DNA of 6,244 nt from Candidatus Mcinerneyibacteriota bacterium (GTDB lineage Bacteria > AUK180 > JAQVHJ01). This document shows, piece by piece, positions 1 through 6,244 of the stretch. The notes beneath the pieces were generated by a model, which saw only the letters and a list, made by a program, of their open reading frames with translations, did not search any database and was not told the DNA's origin. The stretch spans positions 1 to 6,244 of the forward strand of contig DAOVMD010000194.1 of assembly GCA_030630935.1 (NCBI GenBank), read 5' to 3'. The number at the start of each line of letters is the position of its first letter. Position 1 is the stretch's first letter. The translations under genes were made by a program, and so were the position numbers.

Positions 1-30
1 ACTAAAAAAGCCCTTTAAAGTTCCATGGTT

Positions 31-66
31 AAAAAATAAAACTATTGAGATAGTATGGACTCCATA
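31..66 (-). terminator. Weak rho-independent terminator candidate for the operon
   Basis: On the minus strand a TATGG/CCATA stem (66-54) is followed by an ACTAT/ATAGT stem with a CTCA loop (54-41) and then the T-rich run TTTATTTTTT (40-31). Its position after the last gene is right for a terminator. The stem next to the T run has only five mostly A-T pairs, so it would be weak. The rest of the gene-free stretch (67-172) shows no RNA gene, promoter or open frame that I can support. Confidence 0.3.
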
Positions 67-172
67 ATATTCTATTTTATATGACGATTAAACTACTTGC
101 GAAAATCGGTGTTAAATATAGAAATAAATGTTATATATAAGTTCAAAAATACAGAGTACTTTATATTAAGGA

Positions 173-253
173 CTAAGCAGTCTTTCCCGGAAATTTCAAA
201 CAACTAAAATGGAGAAGAACCTTTTATATTATTGTTTTTTCAGGGATACTGTT
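173..253 (-). pseudogene. Possible decayed C-terminal extension of the amidohydrolase
   Basis: Reading on in the amidohydrolase frame past the TAA at 256-254 gives NSIPEKTII, a second TAA (226-224), then KVLLHFSCLKFPGKTA and TAG (175-173). YtcJ relatives typically end with ADLV, a proline-containing loop, a glutamate/isoleucine helix, then KVLxT and a glycine-lysine turn. The IPE and KVL pieces fall within about one residue of the expected distance from ADLV. This suggests a former coding end broken by nonsense changes. The match is short and judged by eye, so chance is possible. Confidence 0.35.
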
Positions 254-1693
254 TTATATATTGAATTTTATATTATAGACGAGATCGGCGAGATACCCAA
301 CCTTTATTTTTCCTTTAATTTTTTCTTCATGTTCAGCGAATGCGCTGCCGGTTGTATATGCTTCAATTGCGCGGTTCAGGTTGATTTCTGAGCCGGGAAT
401 TGGATGTTTAACAGCGGATTCAATCCCATACTTTGGTCCGAAAGGCATGCAATCGGATCCAAAAGCCATAGGGATTTTCAGTTTTGAAATTTTCTTAATG
501 GGATTATTCTGTCTATAATAATATTCAGGGAGTCGTTGATCATACATTTCACCGGGTCCGGACCATTCCCCGACAAAATTGGGCTGCATCGATGCTATTA
601 GTCCCATTTCTTTAATCTTTTTGAGTTGTTTATCAGAGACCAGCTCGATATGTTCCAATCTATGGCGTAATTTTCTTGAATACCCCACCTTATTAAAAGT
701 ATCTAAAACTTGCTGAATCGCACGGTCACCAATTGCATGAATCATTAATTGCAGATTATTATTATTAACTTTTTCAATTAAGCTTTCCAGTTTTTTAGAA
801 TTATATATCAGTATTCCTTTTGTCTTTTTTCCAATATAATTCTTGTAGATTGCTGCAGTATAAGCACCGATTGAACCGTCTGTAAAAACTTTAATCCCTC
901 GAATCTTTAAGTATTCATTTCCAAAACCCGTAAGCATACCGGTTCCAATGATCTCATCCATCAAAGCTGCAACGAAATAGAGACTAACACGTAATTTGGG
1001 TTTATATTTTTGGAAATATTTTTGATATATATTAAAATATCCTTTATTAACCACATCAGTGATCGAAGTAACACCTTCTTTCTCTGCAAGTTTAATTGCT
1101 TTAGAAAGACCTAGCATTAATTCATCTTCTGATGGAGGAAAAATTCTATGAATATATAAAACAACATCTTCGAATAATTCTCCGGTATCACGTTTCACAA
1201 TCATGCAATCAGCAGGGATTTTCTTTAAAGCATTAGTATTTGCATAACCGCGATGCCCACATACACGTCGAAGAACCAGGGGATTATTTGGTGCAAGTTC
1301 ATCAAGTTTCTTTTTTGAAATTGGAGTTTTATTTGTCCACTTACTTTCATCATAACCTTCTCCAATCAATGGTTTTCCATTTTCGTATTTCTTAACTGCT
1401 TCACTAACTATATTATACAGGTCGTCTACAGATTCAGAAGCATCGAGATTAATCCGCAGCATCTTTAAACCCAGCCACATGAAATGAGTATGAGCATCAT
1501 TAAACCCTGGATATATCATATTCCCTTTTAGATTTATTGATTTCAAGGCGGGTAACTTCCCAATTTTCCCGGAAGGTAATATTTTTTTAATAATATTATT
1601 TTCAATTAAAATATCCGAAGCTTTATAACCGGGTTTGCCGAATATTTTACAATTTTTAATTAATAGATTCCCCGGATTAAAAATTCTTCTCAT
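254..1693 (-). CDS. YtcJ-type amidohydrolase, C-terminally short
   Basis: This metal-dependent hydrolase belongs to the amidohydrolase superfamily, YtcJ/NfdA-like branch; the substrate is unknown. Numbered from the ATG, the metal motif DAHTH has H68 and H70. K268 in KVFTDGS is the likely bridging lysine. H319 in IHAIGDRA, H348 in LEH and D414 in FGSD complete the metal and catalytic set, and CGHRGYANTNAL (around 146-156) is the usual substrate-side motif. There is no signal peptide. I chose the ATG at 1693; an in-frame TTG at 1696 would add one residue. The gene starts seven bases after the WYL stop without a clear Shine-Dalgarno sequence, so translation may be coupled. The protein ends about ten residues after ADLV (469-472). 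Relatives usually continue 25-30 residues to finish the small beta-sandwich domain, so the end looks truncated, although all catalytic residues are present. Confidence 0.88.
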   Translation of the reverse strand: MRRIFNPGNLLIKNCKIFGKPGYKASDILIENNIIKKILPSGKIGKLPALKSINLKGNMIYPGFNDAHTHFMWLGLKMLRINLDASESVDDLYNIVSEAVKKYENGKPLIGEGYDESKWTNKTPISKKKLDELAPNNPLVLRRVCGHRGYANTNALKKIPADCMIVKRDTGELFEDVVLYIHRIFPPSEDELMLGLSKAIKLAEKEGVTSITDVVNKGYFNIYQKYFQKYKPKLRVSLYFVAALMDEIIGTGMLTGFGNEYLKIRGIKVFTDGSIGAYTAAIYKNYIGKKTKGILIYNSKKLESLIEKVNNNNLQLMIHAIGDRAIQQVLDTFNKVGYSRKLRHRLEHIELVSDKQLKKIKEMGLIASMQPNFVGEWSGPGEMYDQRLPEYYYRQNNPIKKISKLKIPMAFGSDCMPFGPKYGIESAVKHPIPGSEINLNRAIEAYTTGSAFAEHEEKIKGKIKVGYLADLVYNIKFNI

Positions 1694-1700
1694 CAAATTT

Positions 1701-2768
1701 CTAAACCCAAAATCGCGGTTTTTTCCTATTAATAAATTTCTTATGAGAAACTACAATCTTTCCAATTCTATCCAATCTGAATGTTCTAAAATCACGTCTT
1801 AGATGACAATACCCCAACAAGTATGCATTATCAGCCCGAAAAATTAATTCATACGGATCCAGTTTTCTAATTGTTCTTTCCTGTGTCCATGGAGAATAAT
1901 ATTCAATTTCAATAACCTTTTTTTCATCAAGTGCTTTTTTAATTTCACTTGGGATATCAAGATGTTTCTTAATACCGAAATAGAAATTTCTATCCTGGAA
2001 ATTTAAAAGTGCTTCTAAGTTATTTATACCTGCAGCTTTAAATTCAGAAATTAACTTTATAAATATCTGGTGGAGGATAATACAATTATTAAGTGAGCTA
2101 TATGGCGGGACAACTTCTAAGCCCATTGTCTTAGTAAACTTAGTAAATGAAATTGAGCTATGTCCCGGTCCAGGATTCAAACGGCGCCATAATGTAATTA
2201 TATCGATTAGAATTGTATTTGTAAATTTGAACTTATTATTCAGTTGTTTAAATATAAAATCAAAAAGAAAAGCTAAGCTGAATCCTATTACAATCTCACC
2301 TGATACAAAGTGTTCCATGATTGGTTTAAAATATTCCAGTGTCTTCTTTGCCGACTTTATTTTGTCTGCAGATTCAAATACATTTTGCAGAAGTATTGGA
2401 AATTCGTTATCTAATTTAACTATCTTCCTTGTTTTTGAAAGGATAGTATCCCCTTTTACTTTAATCATGGAGAATTCACATAATCTTGCACCCTGGTCAT
2501 AGTTAATTCCTGTAGTCAAAGCATCTATAATTGTAAATTGAAGTTCTTCAAGGGGAAGAAACATATATTTATCGATATTACAAACTGAAAGATTCAATTG
2601 TTCATTCAGAACAAGATTAAGTTTCAAATCACGGATATCTCTATTCTCTAATAAAATATCACCGAGATATTCACCGGAAGAGGATTGTTCTGCAAGGGCA
2701 GAATCAAGGATTTTATTTGAAATATAAGATTTATCTAATAAGAGATTTCCGAATAATTTCCAAGTCAT
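1701..2768 (-). CDS. WYL-domain protein with GspE/MshEN-like N-terminus and degenerate DnaQ-exonuclease-like middle domain
   Basis: Three parts can be seen in 355 residues. Residues 5-66 follow the helical repeat of the type II secretion ATPase N-domain (FGNLLLDKSYIS, then YLGDILLE, then a final LNEQLNL). The arginine of the RLGxxL motif that binds c-di-GMP in MshEN domains is tyrosine here. Residues 78-243 look like a DEDDh 3'-5' exonuclease: FTIIDALTTG (78-87) matches the ExoI block, GFSLAFLFDFI (162-172) the ExoII block, and LWRRLNPG (193-200) the helix before ExoIII. Only the first aspartate (D82) of the catalytic set is kept. Residues 275-345 form a WYL domain with YLLGYCHLRR (316-325) and RTFRLDRIG (328-336); the W of the WYL triad is alanine (A315). 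WYL domains sense nucleotides or nucleic acids in regulators. I see no helix-turn-helix, so direct DNA-binding regulation is uncertain. The gene starts 33 bases after mdh without a recognisable Shine-Dalgarno sequence. The WYL call is firm, the other two are by pattern. Confidence 0.8.
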   Translation of the reverse strand: MTWKLFGNLLLDKSYISNKILDSALAEQSSSGEYLGDILLENRDIRDLKLNLVLNEQLNLSVCNIDKYMFLPLEELQFTIIDALTTGINYDQGARLCEFSMIKVKGDTILSKTRKIVKLDNEFPILLQNVFESADKIKSAKKTLEYFKPIMEHFVSGEIVIGFSLAFLFDFIFKQLNNKFKFTNTILIDIITLWRRLNPGPGHSSISFTKFTKTMGLEVVPPYSSLNNCIILHQIFIKLISEFKAAGINNLEALLNFQDRNFYFGIKKHLDIPSEIKKALDEKKVIEIEYYSPWTQERTIRKLDPYELIFRADNAYLLGYCHLRRDFRTFRLDRIGKIVVSHKKFINRKKPRFWV

Positions 2769-2801
2769 AATTGTATCGTAGTTAAAATGTTATTTCTTTA
2801 T

Positions 2802-3719
2802 TTATAGCAATTCAATCTGTTTTTTATAAATATCAGCTGATGCTTGTAATGATTTTAGGCTATTATCATCGAGTTCAATTTCAAATATTTTCTCAATACC
2901 ATTTCTTCCAAGCACAACTGGAATTCCTATAAAAACACCATTGATTCCATATTGACCATCAAGATAAACAGAAGTTGGGAGTACCCGTTTTCTATTATTA
3001 AGAATTGACTCCATCATCTCAACAGTTGCCTGTGCCGGGGCATAAAAAGCCGATCCGGTTTTTAGAAGTGCAACAATCTCTGCACCGCCTTTCCTTGCTC
3101 TCTGGACCATTGCGTCAATTTTATCCTTATCTATCAGTTTTGAGATAGGGATTCCTGATACTGTAGCATATTCCATTAACGGCACCATTGAATCACCATG
3201 GCCGCCAAGCATAACTAACGAGATATCTTCAATAGAAACACCAAGTTCTTCAGCAATAAAGAATTTCAATCTTGCTGAATCAAGAACTCCCGCTTGACCC
3301 ATTACACGTTCTTTTGGAAAACCGGTTATTTTCCAAACATGATAAGACATTACATCAACAGGATTTGTTACCATAATTACGATTGCGTTAGGGGCATATT
3401 TCTTTATATTCTCTGCGATTCCTTTAATTATATCTGCATTCTTTTTCTGAAGATCTTCTCTTGACATTCCGGGTTTTCTTGCAAGCCCTGCAGTAATCGC
3501 AATCAAATCGGAACCTTTTATATCTTCAATATTATTTGTTCCGGTAACGATTGAATCAAAATTCTCAATGGGAGAAGATTCATTCATATCAAGGCCTTTA
3601 CCCTGGGGCATACCATCAACAATATCGTATAAAATTATTTTCCCAAGTCCTTTTGAAGCTGCAATATAGGCAATTGTTGCACCAACATTTCCTGCACCGA
3701 TTACACTTACCTTATTCAT
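2802..3719 (-). CDS. mdh: Malate dehydrogenase, NAD-dependent, LDH-like type
   Basis: The enzyme interconverts malate and oxaloacetate with NAD(H) in the cytoplasm, in the citric acid cycle or its reductive branch. The Rossmann motif GAGNVG is at 8-13, and D32 at the end of the second strand favours NAD over NADP. The substrate loop ARKPGMSRED (80-89) supplies R81 and R87. R81 sits at the position that is glutamine in lactate dehydrogenases, so malate rather than lactate is the expected substrate. TNPVD (118-122) carries N119, LDSAR (146-150) carries D147 and R150, and GGHGDS (172-177) carries the catalytic H174. Its 305 residues are close to the family norm and no key residue is missing. It begins 22 bases after the LarA-like stop, so the two genes probably share a transcript. 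The linkage suggests 2-hydroxyacid or C4-dicarboxylate metabolism, which is inference. Confidence 0.97.
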   Translation of the reverse strand: MNKVSVIGAGNVGATIAYIAASKGLGKIILYDIVDGMPQGKGLDMNESSPIENFDSIVTGTNNIEDIKGSDLIAITAGLARKPGMSREDLQKKNADIIKGIAENIKKYAPNAIVIMVTNPVDVMSYHVWKITGFPKERVMGQAGVLDSARLKFFIAEELGVSIEDISLVMLGGHGDSMVPLMEYATVSGIPISKLIDKDKIDAMVQRARKGGAEIVALLKTGSAFYAPAQATVEMMESILNNRKRVLPTSVYLDGQYGINGVFIGIPVVLGRNGIEKIFEIELDDNSLKSLQASADIYKKQIELL

Positions 3720-3725
3720 AAATAT

Positions 3726-3733
3726 CCTCCTTT
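3726..3733 (-). promoter_or_regulatory. Ribosome binding site of malate dehydrogenase
   Basis: The minus strand reads AAAGGAGG six bases before ATG at 3719. It is a near-perfect anti-16S match and the strongest in the window, suggesting high translation of this enzyme. Confidence 0.9.
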
Positions 3734-3741
3734 AGAAATTA

Positions 3742-5025
3742 TTAAAATTTCAAATCCTTGATAACACTAAACACCTTTTTCTTTTCAATTACCGGGATTG
3801 TAATACTGCCATGCATTAAGAATAGGATTTTCACATCATCTCCCTTCTCTTTAATTGCGGAGTCAAAAGCATCTTGAATAGAGTCATAAGGTTTGATAAA
3901 GATAGATTCCAAATCATCAGGGTTCAGGTTTGTCAGAGCCCAGATCTGGGATGTTTGAAGAATCCCAATTATTTTTGCTGATTTATGATAACCTAATTTA
4001 TACTCTTCCTGAATCTTCATCATTGCCTCTTCAGGAGAGAAAGCATCCATTAAAAGGTCAAAAAATGCACGCTTCCCAATTCCATTCCGGCATTCGGAGA
4101 TAAAAATCAAAATTCCATTTTCCTTCAATACATGTTTTACATTATCAACTGCAACCTGGGATTGGTATAGGTCAGTATCATAAGGATATGGAACGACTGT
4201 AACAACCACATCATATTTTGACTTGATAGAAACACAATAAATCTCCCTTGCAGAATTTATTGCTGCTAAAAATGAAGCGTTAAGCTCACCTGTTTTTACA
4301 TCATAAATATTTCTCTGGCTATCCTGTACAATTTGAATTGAAAAGATATTATCAGTTTTCAATGCATTAACTGCATCAAGTGCATCCGTAAATACAGGAT
4401 TGTTTTCGGTTTCCAAAACAATTGCGTTATCATCAATTGCAAGTTTTCTATTTGCTAATATAGATTCATAGCCTGCAATACCGGGGAATATTAACCCCCT
4501 GCCGCCAGTAAAGCCGGCATAATAATGTGGGGCAACTGAACCAATAACAATTATTCTATCTGCTTCAATTGCAAGTTTATTTAAATAGATAGGTGTTTTA
4601 TGACGGGTCTTGCCAAGAAGAATAAGGTCTTCTTTTTTTCTGGAATCATGAACAAAAACTTGTCCGCCAAAATGCATATAATTCTTTCCGAATATTAAGT
4701 TGCATTCCTGCTCAGTTGGAGCACGACTAACATCAGTTGCAATAAGAAATTTCACGGGGAAATCCACAATAATGTTTTTAATCGCGTCTAATATCTTTGC
4801 GGTTGGGGTTGATCGAGTACCATCATTTACAATTATCAGGATATTCTTTCCGCCCTTTAGAAAATCTTTAAAGGATCGAGATTCAATAGGGTTATTCAAT
4901 CCGTCAATAATTACTTTTTCTTCATTTTTCTTTTTTACTTTTACCGGATATATGATCTCACCAATATTCTTTTGTTCGAGATCAATCGGCAATTCAGCTT
5001 GTCCAAATGGTATCTTGATCCTCAT
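3742..5025 (-). CDS. LarA-superfamily protein (lactate racemase homologue) with altered nickel-pincer active site
   Basis: At 427 residues it matches the usual length of about 425 for LarA, the nickel-dependent racemase of 2-hydroxyacids, and the family motifs occur in order. DGTR at 68-71 holds the D72 and R75 counterparts (Lactobacillus plantarum numbering). A PHYYAGFTGG stretch at 166-175 holds H167, the counterpart of catalytic H174. Y287 and Q288 match Y294 and Q295, and HK at 347-348 is also typical. Several defining residues are replaced. H108 is S100 (ATDVSR where ATGxHR is expected). The cofactor-bound lysine K184 is G177 (GGRG for GGRK). The nickel ligand H200 is R193 (ANRK for ANHS). 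K298 is V291. Covalent cofactor attachment and normal nickel binding therefore look impossible, and racemase activity should not be assumed. It may be a ligand-binding or otherwise repurposed member. The symbol larA is withheld for this reason. It sits between an iron-sulfur subunit and malate dehydrogenase, 22 bases before the latter. No cofactor genes (larB, larC, larE) are in the window. Confidence 0.9.
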   Translation of the reverse strand: MRIKIPFGQAELPIDLEQKNIGEIIYPVKVKKKNEEKVIIDGLNNPIESRSFKDFLKGGKNILIIVNDGTRSTPTAKILDAIKNIIVDFPVKFLIATDVSRAPTEQECNLIFGKNYMHFGGQVFVHDSRKKEDLILLGKTRHKTPIYLNKLAIEADRIIVIGSVAPHYYAGFTGGRGLIFPGIAGYESILANRKLAIDDNAIVLETENNPVFTDALDAVNALKTDNIFSIQIVQDSQRNIYDVKTGELNASFLAAINSAREIYCVSIKSKYDVVVTVVPYPYDTDLYQSQVAVDNVKHVLKENGILIFISECRNGIGKRAFFDLLMDAFSPEEAMMKIQEEYKLGYHKSAKIIGILQTSQIWALTNLNPDDLESIFIKPYDSIQDAFDSAIKEKGDDVKILFLMHGSITIPVIEKKKVFSVIKDLKF

Positions 5026-5030
5026 TTATT

Positions 5031-5036
5031 CTCCTT
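5031..5036 (-). promoter_or_regulatory. Ribosome binding site of the LarA-like gene
   Basis: The minus strand reads AAGGAG, then AATAA, then ATG at 5025. The site lies in the 53-base gap after the FrhB-like stop and fixes the start. Confidence 0.85.
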
Positions 5037-5078
5037 CCACATATTAATTTCTTCCCTTTAGTAAATTCATTCCCCTTC

Positions 5079-6197
5079 CTACTCTCCCAGATCCTTTAAC
5101 TCATCTTCCCTGAATGTACTAATCGGAATTTCATCTTCAAAAGATCGACCTGCTTCATAATCAAATACAGCTTGGGCATTTTTTGCAGTTAATAAGAAGA
5201 TACTTCCCACGTCAATTCCAACCGGGCAAGCTTGACTGCACATTCCGCAAGCTACACAAGACGTGATCATATGATTCATTCTTCCTAATTGAAATAAAAG
5301 AGTATCGGTCGGCATCTTCAAGACTCCCTGTCGATCTGCCCAGGAAAGCAGCTGCTCAGATTCATAATCAAATGTACTTGATTCAAAGAAACATTCCTGA
5401 CAAATACATATCGGGCATTGAGACATACAATTATGACAGTTTATACATTTCGAGAAAAACTTAGTCAGGTTTTCAACTCCTGAAACTTCTTCCTGAAAAT
5501 TTGTTAAGAAGTTTTCTTTAATTTCGATTTTATTATTAATAATTGCTTCAATATTTTTCTGTCTATTATCTGTGTTGTAGTCTTCCAATCCTGAAATACT
5601 ATTTAATAATTCCTCGCCTTTTTCGGAATAAGCAGTGAGCACAATCGCACCGGAGTCATTTCCGAAGATCTCAATACCAATATCAGAAGTTGAAGTAGGA
5701 ATCATGTTATTGCAGAGTTTGCATGCTTGTCTAATGTCTTCGATTTGAGTTCCTTCTTTAAAAGAGTTCAATAGCTTCTGTTCAAGTTCAGTTTTTTTAT
5801 TTTCCTTTGAATAATATTCAATATCAAATGTTCCGTTACAATCTACCGTAAGTAAATAAATATTTTCAAGATTAATTTGTTTTAATTTTACCATCTCTAC
5901 AACAGCACGCATTTCACAAGGTTTTAATATTACACCAACCTTCTCCTCTGATTGTGTGAACTTCGTTAATTTCGCTAAAAGAGTAGCGGTGTTAACCGGT
6001 AAAATTGGAGCGAATGCAACTGTATTAGCTAAGCTTTCTTCAGTTTTATGAATAACTTGATAAATAAAGTTTTTCTCAGGCGTACGTTTAGGAATAATAA
6101 TAGAATCAAGAATTTTAGTTTTTATTAATCCTTTAATTATCTCTTCAACAGCTGTATTTTGCTCTTTTGACGAGTTTAATAATTTTGAGATAGCCAT
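5079..6197 (-). CDS. FrhB/FdhB-family iron-sulfur oxidoreductase subunit (coenzyme F420 hydrogenase/dehydrogenase beta-like)
   Basis: This 372-residue protein is cytoplasmic, with no signal peptide or membrane segment. The first half matches the FrhB/FdhB type: a KPCEMRA motif at 92-98, then VDCNGTF at 118-124 and a CKLC pair (C159, C162). The second half is a ferredoxin-like dicluster region. One site is C251/C254/C257/C261 followed by proline, with extra cysteines C264, C266 and C269. The second is C314/C317/C320/C324 followed by PVGI. In the known family such subunits carry electrons between a flavin or F420 site and partner hydrogenases, formate dehydrogenases or heterodisulfide-reductase-like complexes. 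Many bacterial members occur in organisms without F420, so the electron donor cannot be named here. The gene is first of five in the visible operon, and an Hdr-like or hydrogenase partner may lie upstream outside the window. The family is fairly secure; the exact reaction is not known. Confidence 0.85.
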   Translation of the reverse strand: MAISKLLNSSKEQNTAVEEIIKGLIKTKILDSIIIPKRTPEKNFIYQVIHKTEESLANTVAFAPILPVNTATLLAKLTKFTQSEEKVGVILKPCEMRAVVEMVKLKQINLENIYLLTVDCNGTFDIEYYSKENKKTELEQKLLNSFKEGTQIEDIRQACKLCNNMIPTSTSDIGIEIFGNDSGAIVLTAYSEKGEELLNSISGLEDYNTDNRQKNIEAIINNKIEIKENFLTNFQEEVSGVENLTKFFSKCINCHNCMSQCPICICQECFFESSTFDYESEQLLSWADRQGVLKMPTDTLLFQLGRMNHMITSCVACGMCSQACPVGIDVGSIFLLTAKNAQAVFDYEAGRSFEDEIPISTFREDELKDLGE

Positions 6198-6204
6198 TTA
6201 ATTT

Positions 6205-6211
6205 CTCCTTT
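6205..6211 (-). promoter_or_regulatory. Ribosome binding site of the FrhB-like gene
   Basis: The minus strand reads AAAGGAG, then seven bases, then ATG at 6197. This is a strong Shine-Dalgarno sequence at good spacing, and it supports that start codon. Confidence 0.85.
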
Positions 6212-6217
6212 AATTAG

Positions 6218-6244
6218 CTAAATATTCCATAATTTTTCAAAATC
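6218..6244 (-). CDS. Possible 3' end of an upstream gene, cut by the window edge
   Basis: Two minus-strand frames are open at the right edge. One reads DFEKLWNI and stops at TAG (6220-6218). The other reads ILKNYGIFS and stops at TAA (6216-6214). Either would end just before the ribosome binding site of the next gene, as expected inside an operon. Eight or nine codons are too few to identify a protein or to choose between the frames, and the stretch could also be untranslated leader. Confidence 0.25.
   Translation of the reverse strand, partial: DFEKLWNI

Noticed and set aside
10-20. GCCCTTTAAAG near the left edge as part of a second terminator
   Set aside because: The minus strand reads AAAGGGCTTTTTT, but the stem would be four pairs with a two-base loop, and the window edge cuts off further context.
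183-193. Short inverted repeat TTTCC-C-GGAAA as a possible operator
   Set aside because: Five-base arms are expected by chance in sequence of this size. A similar TTTTCCCGGAA occurs inside the amidohydrolase gene (1564-1574), and no promoter lies beside it.
209-391. Plus-strand open frame of 60 codons beginning MEKNLL
   Set aside because: It lies mostly antisense to the amidohydrolase end, has no convincing ribosome binding site, and its phenylalanine- and cysteine-rich composition is that of a shadow frame.
2227-2502. Plus-strand open frame of 91 codons
   Set aside because: It is fully antisense to the WYL protein gene, whose minus-strand frame has recognisable domains. No start signal or family pattern was seen.
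2802-3719. Lactate dehydrogenase as the product instead of malate dehydrogenase
   Set aside because: The substrate-loop residue is arginine (ARKPGMSR), which is diagnostic of malate dehydrogenases; lactate enzymes have glutamine there.
4700-5047. Plus-strand open frame of 115 codons
   Set aside because: It is antisense to the start of the LarA-like gene, which carries clear family motifs, and its translation is low-complexity with no recognisable pattern.
1-6244. CRISPR array, insertion sequence, tRNA or rRNA
   Set aside because: No spaced direct repeats, transposase-like frame, cloverleaf or conserved rRNA segment was seen on reading both strands.

Overview
The window is AT-rich, with all five genes on the minus strand, so it is read from high to low coordinates. 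Gaps between genes are only 7 to 53 bases, which suggests a single transcript that starts beyond the right edge. The A+T bias, the LDH-like malate dehydrogenase and the FrhB-type iron-sulfur protein fit an anaerobic or facultative bacterium of low GC content, for instance in the FCB/Ignavibacteria/Cloacimonadota range. That placement is only an impression and no marker gene here settles it.

In transcription order the genes are: (1) an FrhB/FdhB-family iron-sulfur oxidoreductase subunit (6197-5079); (2) a homologue of the nickel-pincer lactate racemase LarA (5025-3742); (3) an LDH-type malate dehydrogenase (3719-2802); (4) a three-part WYL protein with an N-terminal GspE/MshEN-like domain and a middle domain resembling a DnaQ 3'-5' exonuclease (2768-1701); and (5) a YtcJ-type amidohydrolase (1693-254). 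The first three carry strong Shine-Dalgarno sequences and look like a redox/2-hydroxyacid module. The last two lack clear ones. Positions 1-253 hold no intact gene, only a possible decayed extension of the amidohydrolase and a weak terminator-like structure.

Three observations stand out. The LarA homologue keeps the fold motifs but appears to have lost the cofactor-binding lysine, the nickel-ligand histidine, one of the two catalytic histidines and the substrate lysine, so it is unlikely to be an ordinary lactate racemase. The exonuclease-like domain of the WYL protein keeps only the first catalytic aspartate, which suggests it binds rather than cuts nucleic acid. The amidohydrolase stops just after its ADLV motif, and the same frame beyond two TAA codons still reads like the missing family C-terminus, which suggests recent truncation.

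All family assignments and residue correspondences were made by eye from remembered family patterns and were not computed.
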